Made by a program: the position numbers and the translations under genes. This document shows positions 33,466-42,997 of a stretch of 64,000 bases of DNA, piece after piece. Source of the DNA: Oceanobacter sp045430275 (GTDB taxonomy: Bacteria; Pseudomonadota; Gammaproteobacteria; Pseudomonadales; Oceanobacteraceae); NCBI GenBank assembly GCA_045430275.1, contig JAILXU010000004.1, positions 62,001 to 126,000 of the forward strand. The letters run 5' to 3'. The notes below the pieces were generated by a model, which saw only the letters and a program-made list of their open reading frames with translations, did not search any database and was not told the DNA's origin. Within the stretch, counting starts at the first letter, position 1, and each line of letters begins with the position of its first letter.

Positions 33466-33639
33466 GATGACTGCGAGTCTGGATTTTGGAGAAAGGAGCG
33501 TAACTTATTCAGCGCATTGCCCGCCACCGTGCTTCTGTGTGGTGGCGATTTCCTTCACTTATCACAAACCTGTTTCCATTGCTCCACGCGTGCCTGCCCT
33601 TTACTCTTGCTGTTTTCCTGCCGCGACTGACAGCCTCCC

Positions 33640-34881
33640 ATGAAAATCCTTCACACGTCCGATTGGCACCTTGGCCAAAGTTTCTTTAACAAAAGCCGCA
33701 AGGCCGAGCATCAGGCGTTTCTGGATTGGTTGCTGGGCGTGATTCGTGAGCAGCAGGTCAATGCGGTGATTGTCGCCGGGGATGTGTTTGATACCGGCGC
33801 GCCGCCGAGTTACGCACGGGAGATGTACAACCGCTTTATCGTCGCCATCAGCAAGCTCCATTGCACGCTGGTGGTGTTGGGCGGCAATCACGATTCGGTG
33901 GCGATGCTGAATGAATCCCGGCAACTGGTGGCGTGTCTGAATACCCGTGTGGTGGCCGGAATCGGTGATCGCTCGCCCGCCGAGCAAGTATTTGAGCTGC
34001 CCGATGCCGAAGGTGAAACTGGTGCAATTGTCTGTGCCATTCCCTTTATTCGGCCTCGCGATGTGCTACGAAGCCGGGCCGGTGAATCCGGGTTGCAAAA
34101 ACAGCAGGCGCTGGGGGAAGCGATCAAGCAGCATTATCACGAGCTGTTTCAGGCCGCGTTGGTGTTGCGGGGCAGCAAGCCGGTGCCGATCATCGCCACC
34201 GGGCACCTGACGGCATTGGGTGTCAGTCAGTCGGAATCGGTGCGGGATATTTATATTGGCTCACTGGACGGTTTCGCCGCCGATGGCTTTCCGGCTGCAG
34301 ATTATATCGCTCTGGGTCATATTCATCGGCCTCAGAAAGTCGCCAAATCGGAGCATATTCGTTACAGCGGATCACCCATTCCGCTCAGTTTTGATGAGCT
34401 GGCCACACCCAAACAGGTGGTGCTGGTGGCGTTTGAAGCGTCGTCGATAGTTCCTGATATCACGCCGATTACCGTGCCGGTTTTCCAGAAACTGGCGGTG
34501 ATCAAGGGCGATCTGGCGTCTCTCAAACGGCAGTTGCAGGCGTTTGAACACAAGGACTCTGATCAGCCGGTCTGGCTCTGTGTTGAAGTGGAAAGTCAGG
34601 AGTTCTTGGCCGATTTGCCCCAGCGCATTCAGGCTCTGACTGATGACCTGCCAGTGGAGGTGTTGCAACTGCGACGCGCCCGCAATACCGCTCGCCAGAC
34701 CTTGCACCAGCAGGAACAGGAAACTCTGGCTGAACTGACACCAGAGGATGTTTTTGCCAAACGGCTGGCACTTGAACATTTCGAAAGTGAGGAAGAAAGG
34801 GCGAGGCTGAAGCGGATTCAGGCGCGCTTTAGAGAGGTGGTCGCTGAGGTTGAAGCGTCAGAGTTCCAGTTGCAGCAGTAA
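33640..34881 (+). CDS. sbcD: Exonuclease subunit SbcD
   Basis: A 413-residue calcineurin-like nuclease subunit. The metal-binding motifs are HTSDWHLGQ (about 4-12), VAGDVFDTG, LGGNHDSV and GHIHRPQ, all present. With SbcC it forms the Mre11-Rad50-like complex that cuts hairpins and palindromes and processes double-strand ends. Normally sbcC follows at once or overlaps; here a lipase gene on the other strand separates them by 1.1 kb. Confidence 0.95.
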   Translation: MKILHTSDWHLGQSFFNKSRKAEHQAFLDWLLGVIREQQVNAVIVAGDVFDTGAPPSYAREMYNRFIVAISKLHCTLVVLGGNHDSVAMLNESRQLVACLNTRVVAGIGDRSPAEQVFELPDAEGETGAIVCAIPFIRPRDVLRSRAGESGLQKQQALGEAIKQHYHELFQAALVLRGSKPVPIIATGHLTALGVSQSESVRDIYIGSLDGFAADGFPAADYIALGHIHRPQKVAKSEHIRYSGSPIPLSFDELATPKQVVLVAFEASSIVPDITPITVPVFQKLAVIKGDLASLKRQLQAFEHKDSDQPVWLCVEVESQEFLADLPQRIQALTDDLPVEVLQLRRARNTARQTLHQQEQETLAELTPEDVFAKRLALEHFESEEERARLKRIQARFREVVAEVEASEFQLQQ

Positions 34882-34926
34882 TTGCAGTAGCACGCGAGCG
34901 GGGCAAGTGCCCCGCTCAACAGTGGG

Positions 34927-35814
34927 TTATTTCGCTTTTTTCAGAATTTCAAGATACGTGCTGGCATGGTGGTGCAGGGCTGTTGAGTCAAATTTTGTGA
35001 CTTTGGCTGCACTGATGTTGGTGACCAGGCCCATGGCTGCGCCAAGGCGATTTGTATCGGAGTAGATGCTGCCATCATCTTTCAGTGACAGCTGCGTGCC
35101 CAGGCCTCGTTTGTTCATTGCCAATCCGGTGCTGGCGAGCTGGATGTAGTCATACTCGCGTATGTAGTGCGTGCTGACATCGTCCAGGCGTTTTAGCGCT
35201 GTGGAGCTGGCGATCTTGGCATCGAAATTTGCGTCTGATTCGTCGCGAGGGATTTTAAAGATCGGAGGCGCGCCGAACGTTGTTACTTCAGATACTGATA
35301 CGCCTTCTGTTAATAACTTCAATGCTGCGACGCTGGCAACGGCACCGCCTTTGCTGTGGCCACTTAAGGCGACGGAGGAAGGTTTTTTCTCACGAATCAA
35401 AGCCATGATGTCGGTTTGTACTTCTTCCCATGACAGTACGAAGCCCTTATGTATGGGATAAGGCATGTTCTGGTATGGCTTGTACTGTGCGTTCAGGTTA
35501 CGCAGCCAGTCATTTTTGGCGTTGGAGCCGGTGAAGCTGATGAAGAGGGTGCCGTCTTTCTCGGCAACCAGGTATTCGGTGGTGAGGTTATCGGCGGATG
35601 TTTCTCGCAAGCCGATGTATCTCACTTCATTAAGTTGTTGTTCCGATAACAAGCTCAAGCGTGTTTTGGGGTTCTGATTGTAGGCGGCAGCGGATACCGC
35701 AGCAGCTTTCAGGTGTTTGTTGGCTTGGGAGCTGCTGTTTTTAACCGGTGTGGTCACACACGCGGTTAGAACGATGGCAAATAGAAAACATGCACCGGTT
35801 TTTAATAATCGCAT
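34927..35814 (-). CDS. Class 3 lipase-like lipoprotein
   Basis: A 295-residue protein. The N-terminus MRLLKTGACFLFAIVLTACV has a lipobox (LTAC), so it is a predicted lipoprotein, probably in the outer membrane. The serine-hydrolase elbow is ALSGHSKGGAVAS, the oxyanion region is FTGSNAKNDWLRN, and THYIREYDYIQ and ALHHHASTYLEI supply the Asp/His region of a class 3 lipase fold. Substrate unknown. It sits between sbcD and sbcC on the opposite strand, an unusual place for a gene, and has its own upstream region of about 190 bp before sbcC. Confidence 0.85.
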   Translation of the reverse strand: MRLLKTGACFLFAIVLTACVTTPVKNSSSQANKHLKAAAVSAAAYNQNPKTRLSLLSEQQLNEVRYIGLRETSADNLTTEYLVAEKDGTLFISFTGSNAKNDWLRNLNAQYKPYQNMPYPIHKGFVLSWEEVQTDIMALIREKKPSSVALSGHSKGGAVASVAALKLLTEGVSVSEVTTFGAPPIFKIPRDESDANFDAKIASSTALKRLDDVSTHYIREYDYIQLASTGLAMNKRGLGTQLSLKDDGSIYSDTNRLGAAMGLVTNISAAKVTKFDSTALHHHASTYLEILKKAK

Positions 35815-36005
35815 GGCTAATTCTCCTTAATGTCTTGGCAGGGTCGTGTTTCGGATACCTTGAAGTGGTTGTCATTATGAGCATCGCGGTGCGTACTGAC
35901 CAGTTGTCATTCTCAGGTTTGGCTGCCTTGTAAAATGTTACTCTGCGCATCTGCTCTGGATCTCCAGTGCCACTGATACCCGCGAGCATAAGGTGCATAA
36001 CACGG

Positions 36006-39000
36006 ATGAAAATTCTCTCTCTCCAGTTCAAAAACCTCAATTCCCTCAAGGGTGAATGGAAGCTGGATTTCACCCGTCCGCCGTTCAGCAACAATGGTCT
36101 GTTTGCCATTACCGGGCCAACCGGAGCGGGCAAGACCACCTTGCTGGATGCCATCTGTTTGGCCTTATACCACCAGACGCCCCGGCTGGGGCTGATCTCC
36201 CAGTCGAGTAATGAGCTGATGACCCGTGGCACCGCAGAATGCAGCGCTGAGGTGCAGTTTGAGGTCAAGGGGCAAGTCTATCGGGCGTTCTGGAGTATGC
36301 GCCGGGCGCGTGGCAAGCCGGATGGCAAGCTTCAGCCGCCGATGGCTGAGCTGGCAGAAGTGCTGCCGCCGAAAAAAGGCGAGGAAGACACGGGCGATAC
36401 CGTTTTGGCCAGTCAGCTACGGTTGAAAAGTGAGTTGGTTGAGCAGATCACCGGGCTGGATTTCAGCCGCTTTACCAAGTCGATGTTGCTGTCTCAGGGG
36501 CAGTTTGCCGCCTTCCTGAATGCCAGAGAATCCGAACGCGCCGAGCTGCTGGAAGAACTGACCGGCACGGAAGTGTATGGACGTATCTCTGAACGCGTTC
36601 ATCATCATTTTTCCGACACCAAAAAGACATTAGCTGAGTTCGAGGCCCGGCTGGGCACGGTGCAGCTTCTGGATGATCAGAAAACCGGGGCGTTAAAAAC
36701 CGAACAGGCCGAACTCCAGCAACAGCAGGGTGAACTGGCGCAGCAGCAGGCAGAAACCGCTACTCATCAGCAGTGGTGGCAGCAGCATCAACAGGTGGTG
36801 CGTGAGCAAGTGATCAGCACCGAACGGCTGGAACACGCTCAGACCGAACAGGCTCAGGCATGGCCACAACTGGAGCGCCTGGCCCAGAGCGAACCGGCAG
36901 AGAAGCTGCGGCTGCCGTTTCAGTTGTGGCAGGACAGCCAGACCCGGCTAGCGACCGTCCAGTCCGTGCTGGAACAGAAACAGCAAGCTGAGCAGCAATT
37001 ACACGTTGTTGTCGAACAGGCCGAGCGTGTATGGCACCAGGAAATTCAGAACCAGGCGCGTGTTCGAGAAGCTTATGAGGTTCAGGAATGTCTGATTAAT
37101 GAACAAGTCGTGCCACTGGATGGGCAGATTGCAGCGGCTCAGAACACGTTGGCGGAGCAACAACGTCAAGTCATCGATATCAGTACGCAGAGCAAAACCC
37201 GTCAGCAGCAACTTGAGGCACTGGAAACCGAAATCAGCGCTGGTCAGCAGGCCTTGCAAGCGGTTGACGACTATCTGCAACAGCATCCACACGATCAGTC
37301 GTTGAAGCAGTATCTGGGGCAATGGCAGGAACAGGCCCGGCAGCTCGGTGGCCTGATGGCTCAGCGTGATGTTCTCAATGGCGAGATCACGGCGTGCCAG
37401 CAGAAGATGCAGCAACAGACAGCCCGGCATCAGCAGCAGGAACAGGCATGCCAGCAGGCTCAGGCCGCGTTGGCCGATGCGGAGCAGGCGTTGCAGACCG
37501 CGCAGCAGGCGTATCAACACGTGGCGGAACAGCATGACGAGCTGGAAACTCTGGAGCAGCAGCAAGCGACTCTGATGGCGCGCCACGGTGCCCGGCTGGA
37601 ATTAAAAAATCTGAACCAGCATTGGCAGCGTTTGCAGCAGGAACAACAGTCGCAACAGGCCGAAGCAGAACAGCAGTCGTATCAACAGCAAACCCTGACA
37701 ACGGCTCTGGCGCAGTGCCAGCAACAACTCGTACAGCAACGACAACTGGTGGATGCGTTGGCGCGACTGGTAACCCAAGACGAGCAACTGGCGCAGTTTC
37801 GGGCGCAATTGCACCGTGGAGACGAATGCCCCTTGTGCGGCTCGACGGATCATCCGGCGCTTGTTGATGGTGTGCCGGATGCATCTGAAACAGTGAAGGA
37901 GAAAGAAGCGGCTGAACGGGTGTTGCAGGCGCTGGAAAACGAAGAACGGGAAACCCGAACATCGCTGGCCAGTACAGAGCATCGCCAGGCTGAGATTCAG
38001 AAACGCTTGGCCCGCATTGAAACCGAACAGACTGAGCTGGCGTCGCAGTGGCAGCGCTGTACGGCATCTCTGGCGTTGTCCGGTTCAAGCGTTCTGACGC
38101 TGTCGGACACAGACGCTCTGGAAGCATGGCTGGTGGCTGAACAGACTCGTCAGGATCAATGTGCCGAGGCCATTGCCAGCCTGAAACGCTTGCTCAAAGC
38201 ACAGCACGCTGCACAGACCAACCGTGACAACCGCGTTCAGCAGCTCACGCAAGCCGAATCCGAACGGACATTATTGGCGCAAGCCATCGCGCTTGGTGGT
38301 GACACCCTGGCGGATGTGCAAGCCCGGCAGGCAAATACCGGGAGAGAGCTGTCGGCGTGTCTCGACAAACTGAAAACCGGCATTGAGCAACAGGGATTTC
38401 AAGCGCCAGAGCTGAAGGAAGTGGCGACTCTGAAGCAGTGGCTGACGCAAAAAACATGCGATAGCGAACACTGGGATCAGCAACAACAGCAGCAAACCCG
38501 ATTACAGCAGCAACAGCAAGCATTACAGCATCGGCAGGTTCAGATCGTCAGCCAGCAGCAGGCTTCCGCCGGGCGTTTGGCCGAGCTGCAGCAAGCGGCA
38601 GCACAACAGCAAGAGCAACTGCAGCAGTGGCAAGCGCAGCGGGAAGGCCTGTTTGGTCGTCAGAGTGTTGATGAGGCACGAGCGCAGAATAAAGCGGCGC
38701 GCAAGCAGGCAGATGCTGTGTGTCAGCAAGCCCAGCAATACAGCCATCAGCAAGAGATCGAGCATCGGGCGATGGTGGCCGAAGTGGGTAGCCAGCAAGA
38801 GGCACTGCGGGAAGCCGGTGCCACACAGCAGGAAAGCCTGACACGTTGGATTCTGGCGCTCGACGCCAGTCCGTTTGCGACCGAAGCTGAATTTCAGCAG
38901 GCCTTGTTGTTGGAATCAGAACGCCAGCAACTGCTGGAGCAAAAGCAGCAACTTGAAAAGGCACTGTCACAGGCACAGGTGCTGGTGGATCAGGCCCGTC

Positions 39001-39734
39001 AGGCAGTCAAGGCCGTGCTGGCTCACCCTGATGCCGAGCGCTATCTGACCGTGCCTGCTGATGAAGTTGAGCAGATTCTTCAGGCTCTGGCGGATCAACA
39101 GCAGCAGGCAGCAACTCGCCTTGGAGCCATTGAACAGCGGCTGGCAGCGGATCAGCAGCAGCGCAGCCAGAAGCAGGATGTGCTGGCTGAACTGGCCAGA
39201 TTCCGGCAGGAATACGACGACATTGCCTATCTGCACGCACTGATCGGCTCCCAGAAAGGCGACAAGTTTCGCACCTTTGCCCAGGGCTTAACGCTGGATA
39301 ATCTGGTGCTGCTGGCCAATCAGCAACTGGAGCGCCTGCACGGACGTTACCTGCTCAAGCGCAAGCATAATGCCGGTCTGGAGCTGTGTGTGCTGGATAC
39401 CTGGCAGGGCGATGTGGAACGGGATACCAAGACCTTGTCGGGCGGTGAAGGGTTTCTGGTCAGCCTGGCCTTGGCGCTGGCGTTGTCGGATCTGGTCAGT
39501 CACAAGACCCGGATTGATTCGCTGTTTCTGGATGAAGGCTTCGGTACGTTGGATCGGGAAACGCTGGATATTGCGCTGGATGCTCTCGATAACCTCAACG
39601 CCAGCGGCAAGATGATTGGGGTGATCAGCCATATTGACGCCATGAAAGAACGCATTCCGGTGCAAATCCGGGTGATCAAGAAAAGTGGGCTGGGTATCAG
39701 TGCGCTGGATCGCGTGTATCAGGTCGGTGGCTAG
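36006..39734 (+). CDS. sbcC: Exonuclease subunit SbcC
   Basis: About 1242 residues from ATG 36006 (MKILSLQFKNLNSLKGEW); an in-frame ATG at 35967 adds 13 unlikely residues. Walker A is TGPTGAGKTTLLDAI, the zinc hook is ECPLCGSTDHP (about 607-617), the signature is LSGGEGFLVSLALALALSD and Walker B is LFLDEGFGTLD. Long glutamine-rich coiled-coil arms (QQQ runs) flank the hook. The Rad50-like ATPase partners SbcD, encoded 1.1 kb upstream. There is no sign of decay, so function should be kept despite the split operon. Confidence 0.95.
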   Translation: MKILSLQFKNLNSLKGEWKLDFTRPPFSNNGLFAITGPTGAGKTTLLDAICLALYHQTPRLGLISQSSNELMTRGTAECSAEVQFEVKGQVYRAFWSMRRARGKPDGKLQPPMAELAEVLPPKKGEEDTGDTVLASQLRLKSELVEQITGLDFSRFTKSMLLSQGQFAAFLNARESERAELLEELTGTEVYGRISERVHHHFSDTKKTLAEFEARLGTVQLLDDQKTGALKTEQAELQQQQGELAQQQAETATHQQWWQQHQQVVREQVISTERLEHAQTEQAQAWPQLERLAQSEPAEKLRLPFQLWQDSQTRLATVQSVLEQKQQAEQQLHVVVEQAERVWHQEIQNQARVREAYEVQECLINEQVVPLDGQIAAAQNTLAEQQRQVIDISTQSKTRQQQLEALETEISAGQQALQAVDDYLQQHPHDQSLKQYLGQWQEQARQLGGLMAQRDVLNGEITACQQKMQQQTARHQQQEQACQQAQAALADAEQALQTAQQAYQHVAEQHDELETLEQQQATLMARHGARLELKNLNQHWQRLQQEQQSQQAEAEQQSYQQQTLTTALAQCQQQLVQQRQLVDALARLVTQDEQLAQFRAQLHRGDECPLCGSTDHPALVDGVPDASETVKEKEAAERVLQALENEERETRTSLASTEHRQAEIQKRLARIETEQTELASQWQRCTASLALSGSSVLTLSDTDALEAWLVAEQTRQDQCAEAIASLKRLLKAQHAAQTNRDNRVQQLTQAESERTLLAQAIALGGDTLADVQARQANTGRELSACLDKLKTGIEQQGFQAPELKEVATLKQWLTQKTCDSEHWDQQQQQQTRLQQQQQALQHRQVQIVSQQQASAGRLAELQQAAAQQQEQLQQWQAQREGLFGRQSVDEARAQNKAARKQADAVCQQAQQYSHQQEIEHRAMVAEVGSQQEALREAGATQQESLTRWILALDASPFATEAEFQQALLLESERQQLLEQKQQLEKALSQAQVLVDQARQAVKAVLAHPDAERYLTVPADEVEQILQALADQQQQAATRLGAIEQRLAADQQQRSQKQDVLAELARFRQEYDDIAYLHALIGSQKGDKFRTFAQGLTLDNLVLLANQQLERLHGRYLLKRKHNAGLELCVLDTWQGDVERDTKTLSGGEGFLVSLALALALSDLVSHKTRIDSLFLDEGFGTLDRETLDIALDALDNLNASGKMIGVISHIDAMKERIPVQIRVIKKSGLGISALDRVYQVGG

Positions 39735-39800
39735 TTGGGATTGGCCAGGGAGGGGGGATTGGCCAGAGAGTGCGGCTAGAGGGAGGTCGGATAAAAGAAA

Positions 39801-39827
39801 ACCGGGCTGGTATTGAATCAGCCCGGT
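39801..39827 (-). terminator. Rho-independent terminator of phoH2
   Basis: The stem ACCGGGCTG / CAGCCCGGT (9 bp, 9-nt loop) is followed on the minus strand by TTTTCTTTT, 34 bp after the phoH2 stop. Confidence 0.85.
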
Positions 39828-39860
39828 GCAACGATGCTTATGTGATGTAGCGGGTTCCGG

Positions 39861-41249
39861 CTACAAATGCGTTTCGGCGTATTCCGCCAGTTCGGAGCGG
39901 GGTGAGCCTTCCAGTTGAATGGTGCCGCCGTGGCTGAAGTCCTTGAAGCGTTCGATCAGGTAGGTCAGGCCGGAGCTGATCGGGTTCAGGTACGGTGTGT
40001 CGATCTGGGCGAGGTTGCCAAGGCACACCACTTTGCTGCCTGCCCCGGCGCGGGTAATGATGGTTTTCATCTGATGCGGCGTCAGGTTCTGGCACTCGTC
40101 GATCAAAATCAGGCTGTGCTGGAAGCTGCGTCCCCGAATGTAGTTCAGCGATTTGAACTGCAGTGGCACTTTCTGAAGAATGTAATCAACGCTGCTGTTG
40201 GTGTGTTCATCACCATCGTGCAGCGCTTCCAGATTGTCAGTAATCGCGCCCAGCCATGGCTCCATTTTCTCCGCTTCCGTACCCGGCAGGTAGCCGATGT
40301 CTTCGTCCAGGCCACGTGTGCTTCGGGTGGCGATGATGCGGCGGAACTGCTGGCTTTCGAGCGTCATTTCAATTGCAGCGGCCAGCGCCAGAATGGTCTT
40401 GCCCGAGCCTGCCTGCCCACTCAGTGTGACCAGGTGTACTTCCGGGTCGAGCAGCAGATGCAGCGCCAGCGCTTGTGGCAAGTCGCGGGGTGTCAGCCCC
40501 CAGGCACTTTGTGACATCAGTTGTTCCACCGGCAGGTCTTGCAGCACGGCGTTGTCGCGGTTGATTTCCACCACGCGGCCAACAAAGCCACTCTCATCCA
40601 GAATAAAGCGATTGATGTAGAGGTCTTCTGGCAGTTGCTCCAGAGCGATGCGGTGAAATGTGCCTTTGAGGTCGTGGAAGGTATCGACCTGGCTCTGGGT
40701 GTCCCAGAAGGAATTGGCGTAGGTGTGGTAGCCGGTTTCCAGCAGCGAGACGTCACTGAGCATCTGGTCGTTCTGGTAATCCTGCGCACCGATGCCACAA
40801 CCACGGGCTTTCAGGCGCATGTTGATGTCCTTGGTGATCAGGATGACATCGTCCTGCGGGCGCTGTTGTTGCAGGCTGACCAGGGCGTTGATGATCTTGT
40901 TGTCGTTGAGGTTCTGGGGCAAGCCGGTTTTCTGACCGTCGAGACTGTCGAGATTGTCCAGCAGAATGGCGAGTGTGCCTTGAGTGGTGCCGTCGGGGCG
41001 TTCAATCGGGACGCCGGTTGAGACATCACTGGGCTTGGCGGAGCCAATCAGTTTGTCGATTTGACGAATGGCTTCGCGGCAGTCGGTGGCGATGGCGGCT
41101 TTGCCCATCTTCAGTTTGTCGAGTTCTTCCAGCACGGTCATCGGGATGATGACCTGATGCTCTTCAAAGTGGTGGATAGCGGTTGGGTCGTGGATTAACA
41201 CATTGGTGTCGAGTACGTAGATCCGGCGAGCTGATGGGGCGGCGGCCAT
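39861..41249 (-). CDS. phoH2: PhoH2-type PIN-PhoH ATPase (YlaK family)
   Basis: A 462-residue protein. The N-terminal PIN ribonuclease domain begins YVLDTNVLIHDPTAIHHFEEH (about 10-30) with ITKDINMRLKARG. The C-terminal PhoH domain has Walker A SGQAGSGKTILALAA, Walker B ILIDECQNLT and the arginine-finger region TRAGAGSKVVCLGNLAQID. PhoH2 proteins unwind and cleave RNA and are tied to toxin-antitoxin-like or RNA-turnover functions. Start ATG 41249. It is monocistronic with its own terminator. Confidence 0.92.
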   Translation of the reverse strand: MAAAPSARRIYVLDTNVLIHDPTAIHHFEEHQVIIPMTVLEELDKLKMGKAAIATDCREAIRQIDKLIGSAKPSDVSTGVPIERPDGTTQGTLAILLDNLDSLDGQKTGLPQNLNDNKIINALVSLQQQRPQDDVILITKDINMRLKARGCGIGAQDYQNDQMLSDVSLLETGYHTYANSFWDTQSQVDTFHDLKGTFHRIALEQLPEDLYINRFILDESGFVGRVVEINRDNAVLQDLPVEQLMSQSAWGLTPRDLPQALALHLLLDPEVHLVTLSGQAGSGKTILALAAAIEMTLESQQFRRIIATRSTRGLDEDIGYLPGTEAEKMEPWLGAITDNLEALHDGDEHTNSSVDYILQKVPLQFKSLNYIRGRSFQHSLILIDECQNLTPHQMKTIITRAGAGSKVVCLGNLAQIDTPYLNPISSGLTYLIERFKDFSHGGTIQLEGSPRSELAEYAETHL

Positions 41250-41379
41250 GATGGCGTTCTCCTTACGGCAATAAAAAACGGGGGATACCAGTCAGTACTG
41301 TTCCCTTCCGTGGGGTTTCTTTCACTATGGACAGAGATCGTGAGGTTGTCGAGTTGCCGGGTCAAGAACGGGGCATTAA

Positions 41380-41425
41380 CTCCAGTTCCAGCTCCATAAC
41401 TCCAGCTCCAGCTTCAGCTCCAGAT
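41380..41425. repeat. CTCCAG-type hexamer repeat
   Basis: Six or seven imperfect copies of CTCCAG/TTCCAG/CTCCAT in 45 bp, between phoH2 and the gene at 41433. Non-coding; it could vary in copy number. Confidence 0.7.
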
Positions 41426-41432
41426 GGAAGTA

Positions 41433-42350
41433 TTAACGGGGCCGCAAGCGGGACAGGAAAAACACCAGATCGGGCAGCAATTGCAGATACAGCGCCAGTT
41501 GTCCGGCCAGCATCATGCGGTCTTTGGCGCACAGTTGTTCACGGGCGTCTTCAACCGCCTGTTGCAGCAACTTGCGACCGCGCCAGCGATTCAGGCCGAT
41601 TTCAATGCCGGGCGCAATCAGCGGCGCGGCAATCAAAAACGACAGCATGCCGACTCCGGCTCCTGCCCAACTGACCCAGACCGGGGAGCCAAACCATCCG
41701 GCCCAGAAACCTGCCCACCAGCCTTGATGGCTGAGATACACACCTTGCGCCAGTGTGCTGCCAACGCTGGCGGCGCTGCTCATCAGGGCTTTGTCGCCCA
41801 ATGCCTTGCCGGTTAGCATCACGGTGAGTGCCATCAGCCCGTCGCGCAGTCCTTCGTTGGGAAGTTGTAGCCGGGCCAGTTGATGATCGAGGTATTGCTG
41901 GAACTTCTGGCGTTGCTCTGCGTTGAGTTGATCCAGTCCATCAAGCTCTTTCTGGTAGGCCAGCATCACGGGCACGCAATATTGTTCCAGTGTGCGCTCC
42001 AGTCCGGGCAGGTCGAGCAACTCCTGTTCCAGAATGCGTCTGAGCTCCTGTTCCTTGCCGCTCATGGCCGATTGGGTTTGACGGCCTGCGGCTTTCATCA
42101 GCAGCCCCCAGGCGCTGCGGGGCAAGGCCAGCAGATCGTGTGGAATGTCCTTGCGGTGTCGCCAGTGACGGATCAGGACGTTTTTGGGCGAGGCAAAGTG
42201 CGTTTCGTACACCGTGTCTACCCGGTGTTCGGCCTGTTCAAAGTGGCGTTCAACAAGGGTCTGCAAAATGGCCTGGTGTTGTCCGTGCAGAGTGGCTGCC
42301 GGTAGCTGTGCAGTGCCGTGGGGTGGTAAGTCGTGCTGAGGCTCGGTCAC
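41433..42350 (-). CDS. Hypothetical membrane protein
   Basis: A 305-residue protein I cannot assign. The N-terminal ~170 residues are soluble and helical (HFEQAEHRVDTVYETHFASPKNVLIRHWRHRKDIPHDL...). Residues about 215-250 contain strongly hydrophobic stretches (GWWAGFWAGWFGSPVWVSWAGAGVGMLSFLIAAPLIAPG), a glycine-rich membrane hairpin. A last hydrophobic helix (LAGQLALYLQLLPDLVFFLSRL) ends the chain. It lies between phoH2 and the ars genes without an operon partner. No function is proposed. Confidence 0.7.
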   Translation of the reverse strand: MTEPQHDLPPHGTAQLPAATLHGQHQAILQTLVERHFEQAEHRVDTVYETHFASPKNVLIRHWRHRKDIPHDLLALPRSAWGLLMKAAGRQTQSAMSGKEQELRRILEQELLDLPGLERTLEQYCVPVMLAYQKELDGLDQLNAEQRQKFQQYLDHQLARLQLPNEGLRDGLMALTVMLTGKALGDKALMSSAASVGSTLAQGVYLSHQGWWAGFWAGWFGSPVWVSWAGAGVGMLSFLIAAPLIAPGIEIGLNRWRGRKLLQQAVEDAREQLCAKDRMMLAGQLALYLQLLPDLVFFLSRLRPR

Positions 42351-42452
42351 GGTAAGATCCTTTCGATGCCAATTGTCATCCGGTGTATTGGAATGCCTGA
42401 GAAAGCAAAAAATTCCTCGAATAAAATGCGGTGTGCGTTATTTCTCAATCAC

Positions 42453-42472
42453 ATATATGGGTTTTCGTATAT
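42453..42472. promoter_or_regulatory. Possible ArsR-type operator upstream of arsC
   Basis: The imperfect palindrome ATATATG-GGTTTT-CGTATAT lies 37 bp upstream of arsC, the spacing and AT-rich core expected of ArsR/SmtB sites. No arsR gene is seen in the window. Confidence 0.5.
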
Positions 42473-42508
42473 CATGCGGATAAATGATCAGCATGGCCTT
42501 TCAATACT

Positions 42509-42994
42509 ATGAAAATTCTGTACATCTGTACCCATAATCGCTGCCGCAGCATTCTCTCGGAAGCCGTTACCAACCACTGTGGCGATGGCGTTTTGCAAGC
42601 CGCCAGTGCTGGCAGCTCACCGGTCGATCAGGTACACCCGTTGTCGATCAAATACCTGCAAGCGCGCGGTATGGCCACCGAAGGGTTGAAGAGTCAATCC
42701 TGGGATGACCTGGAAGCGTTCGAGCCGGACGTGGTGGTGACTGTTTGTGACCGTGCCGCCAGTGAATCCTGCCCGGTCTGGTTTGGCAAGGCCGTCAAGC
42801 AGCATTGGGGCCTGAAAGACCCTTCCAGTATGGAAGGCACTGATGAAGAGATCGAAGCGGCGTTCCATCACACCATCGATCTGATTGAAACGCGTGTTAG
42901 TAAGTTGAAAGCCGTAGCAAACAGTGTGGATGTCAATGACACCGACGCACTGCGCGCCAGACTGGCGGAACTGGCATCCGAGAGCGAGGACTAG
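42509..42994 (+). CDS. arsC: Arsenate reductase, low-molecular-weight phosphatase type
   Basis: A 161-residue protein. The phosphatase P-loop CTHNRCRS (Cys8-x5-Arg14) is at the N-terminus and VVVTVCDRAASESCPVWFG supplies the redox cysteines, as in thioredoxin/glutathione-linked ArsC proteins. It reduces arsenate to arsenite, which the next gene exports. It is 4 bp from acr3. A thioredoxin reductase gene follows acr3 and could provide electrons. Confidence 0.9.
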   Translation: MKILYICTHNRCRSILSEAVTNHCGDGVLQAASAGSSPVDQVHPLSIKYLQARGMATEGLKSQSWDDLEAFEPDVVVTVCDRAASESCPVWFGKAVKQHWGLKDPSSMEGTDEEIEAAFHHTIDLIETRVSKLKAVANSVDVNDTDALRARLAELASESED

Positions 42995-42997
42995 AAC

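Noticed and set aside
35741..36268. 175-codon minus-strand frame across the lipase start and sbcC start
   Set aside because: It covers two real gene starts and their control region; no protein family seen.
37387..38127. Long minus-strand frames inside sbcC
   Set aside because: They arise from the CAG-rich coiled-coil codons of sbcC. Composition is low-complexity.
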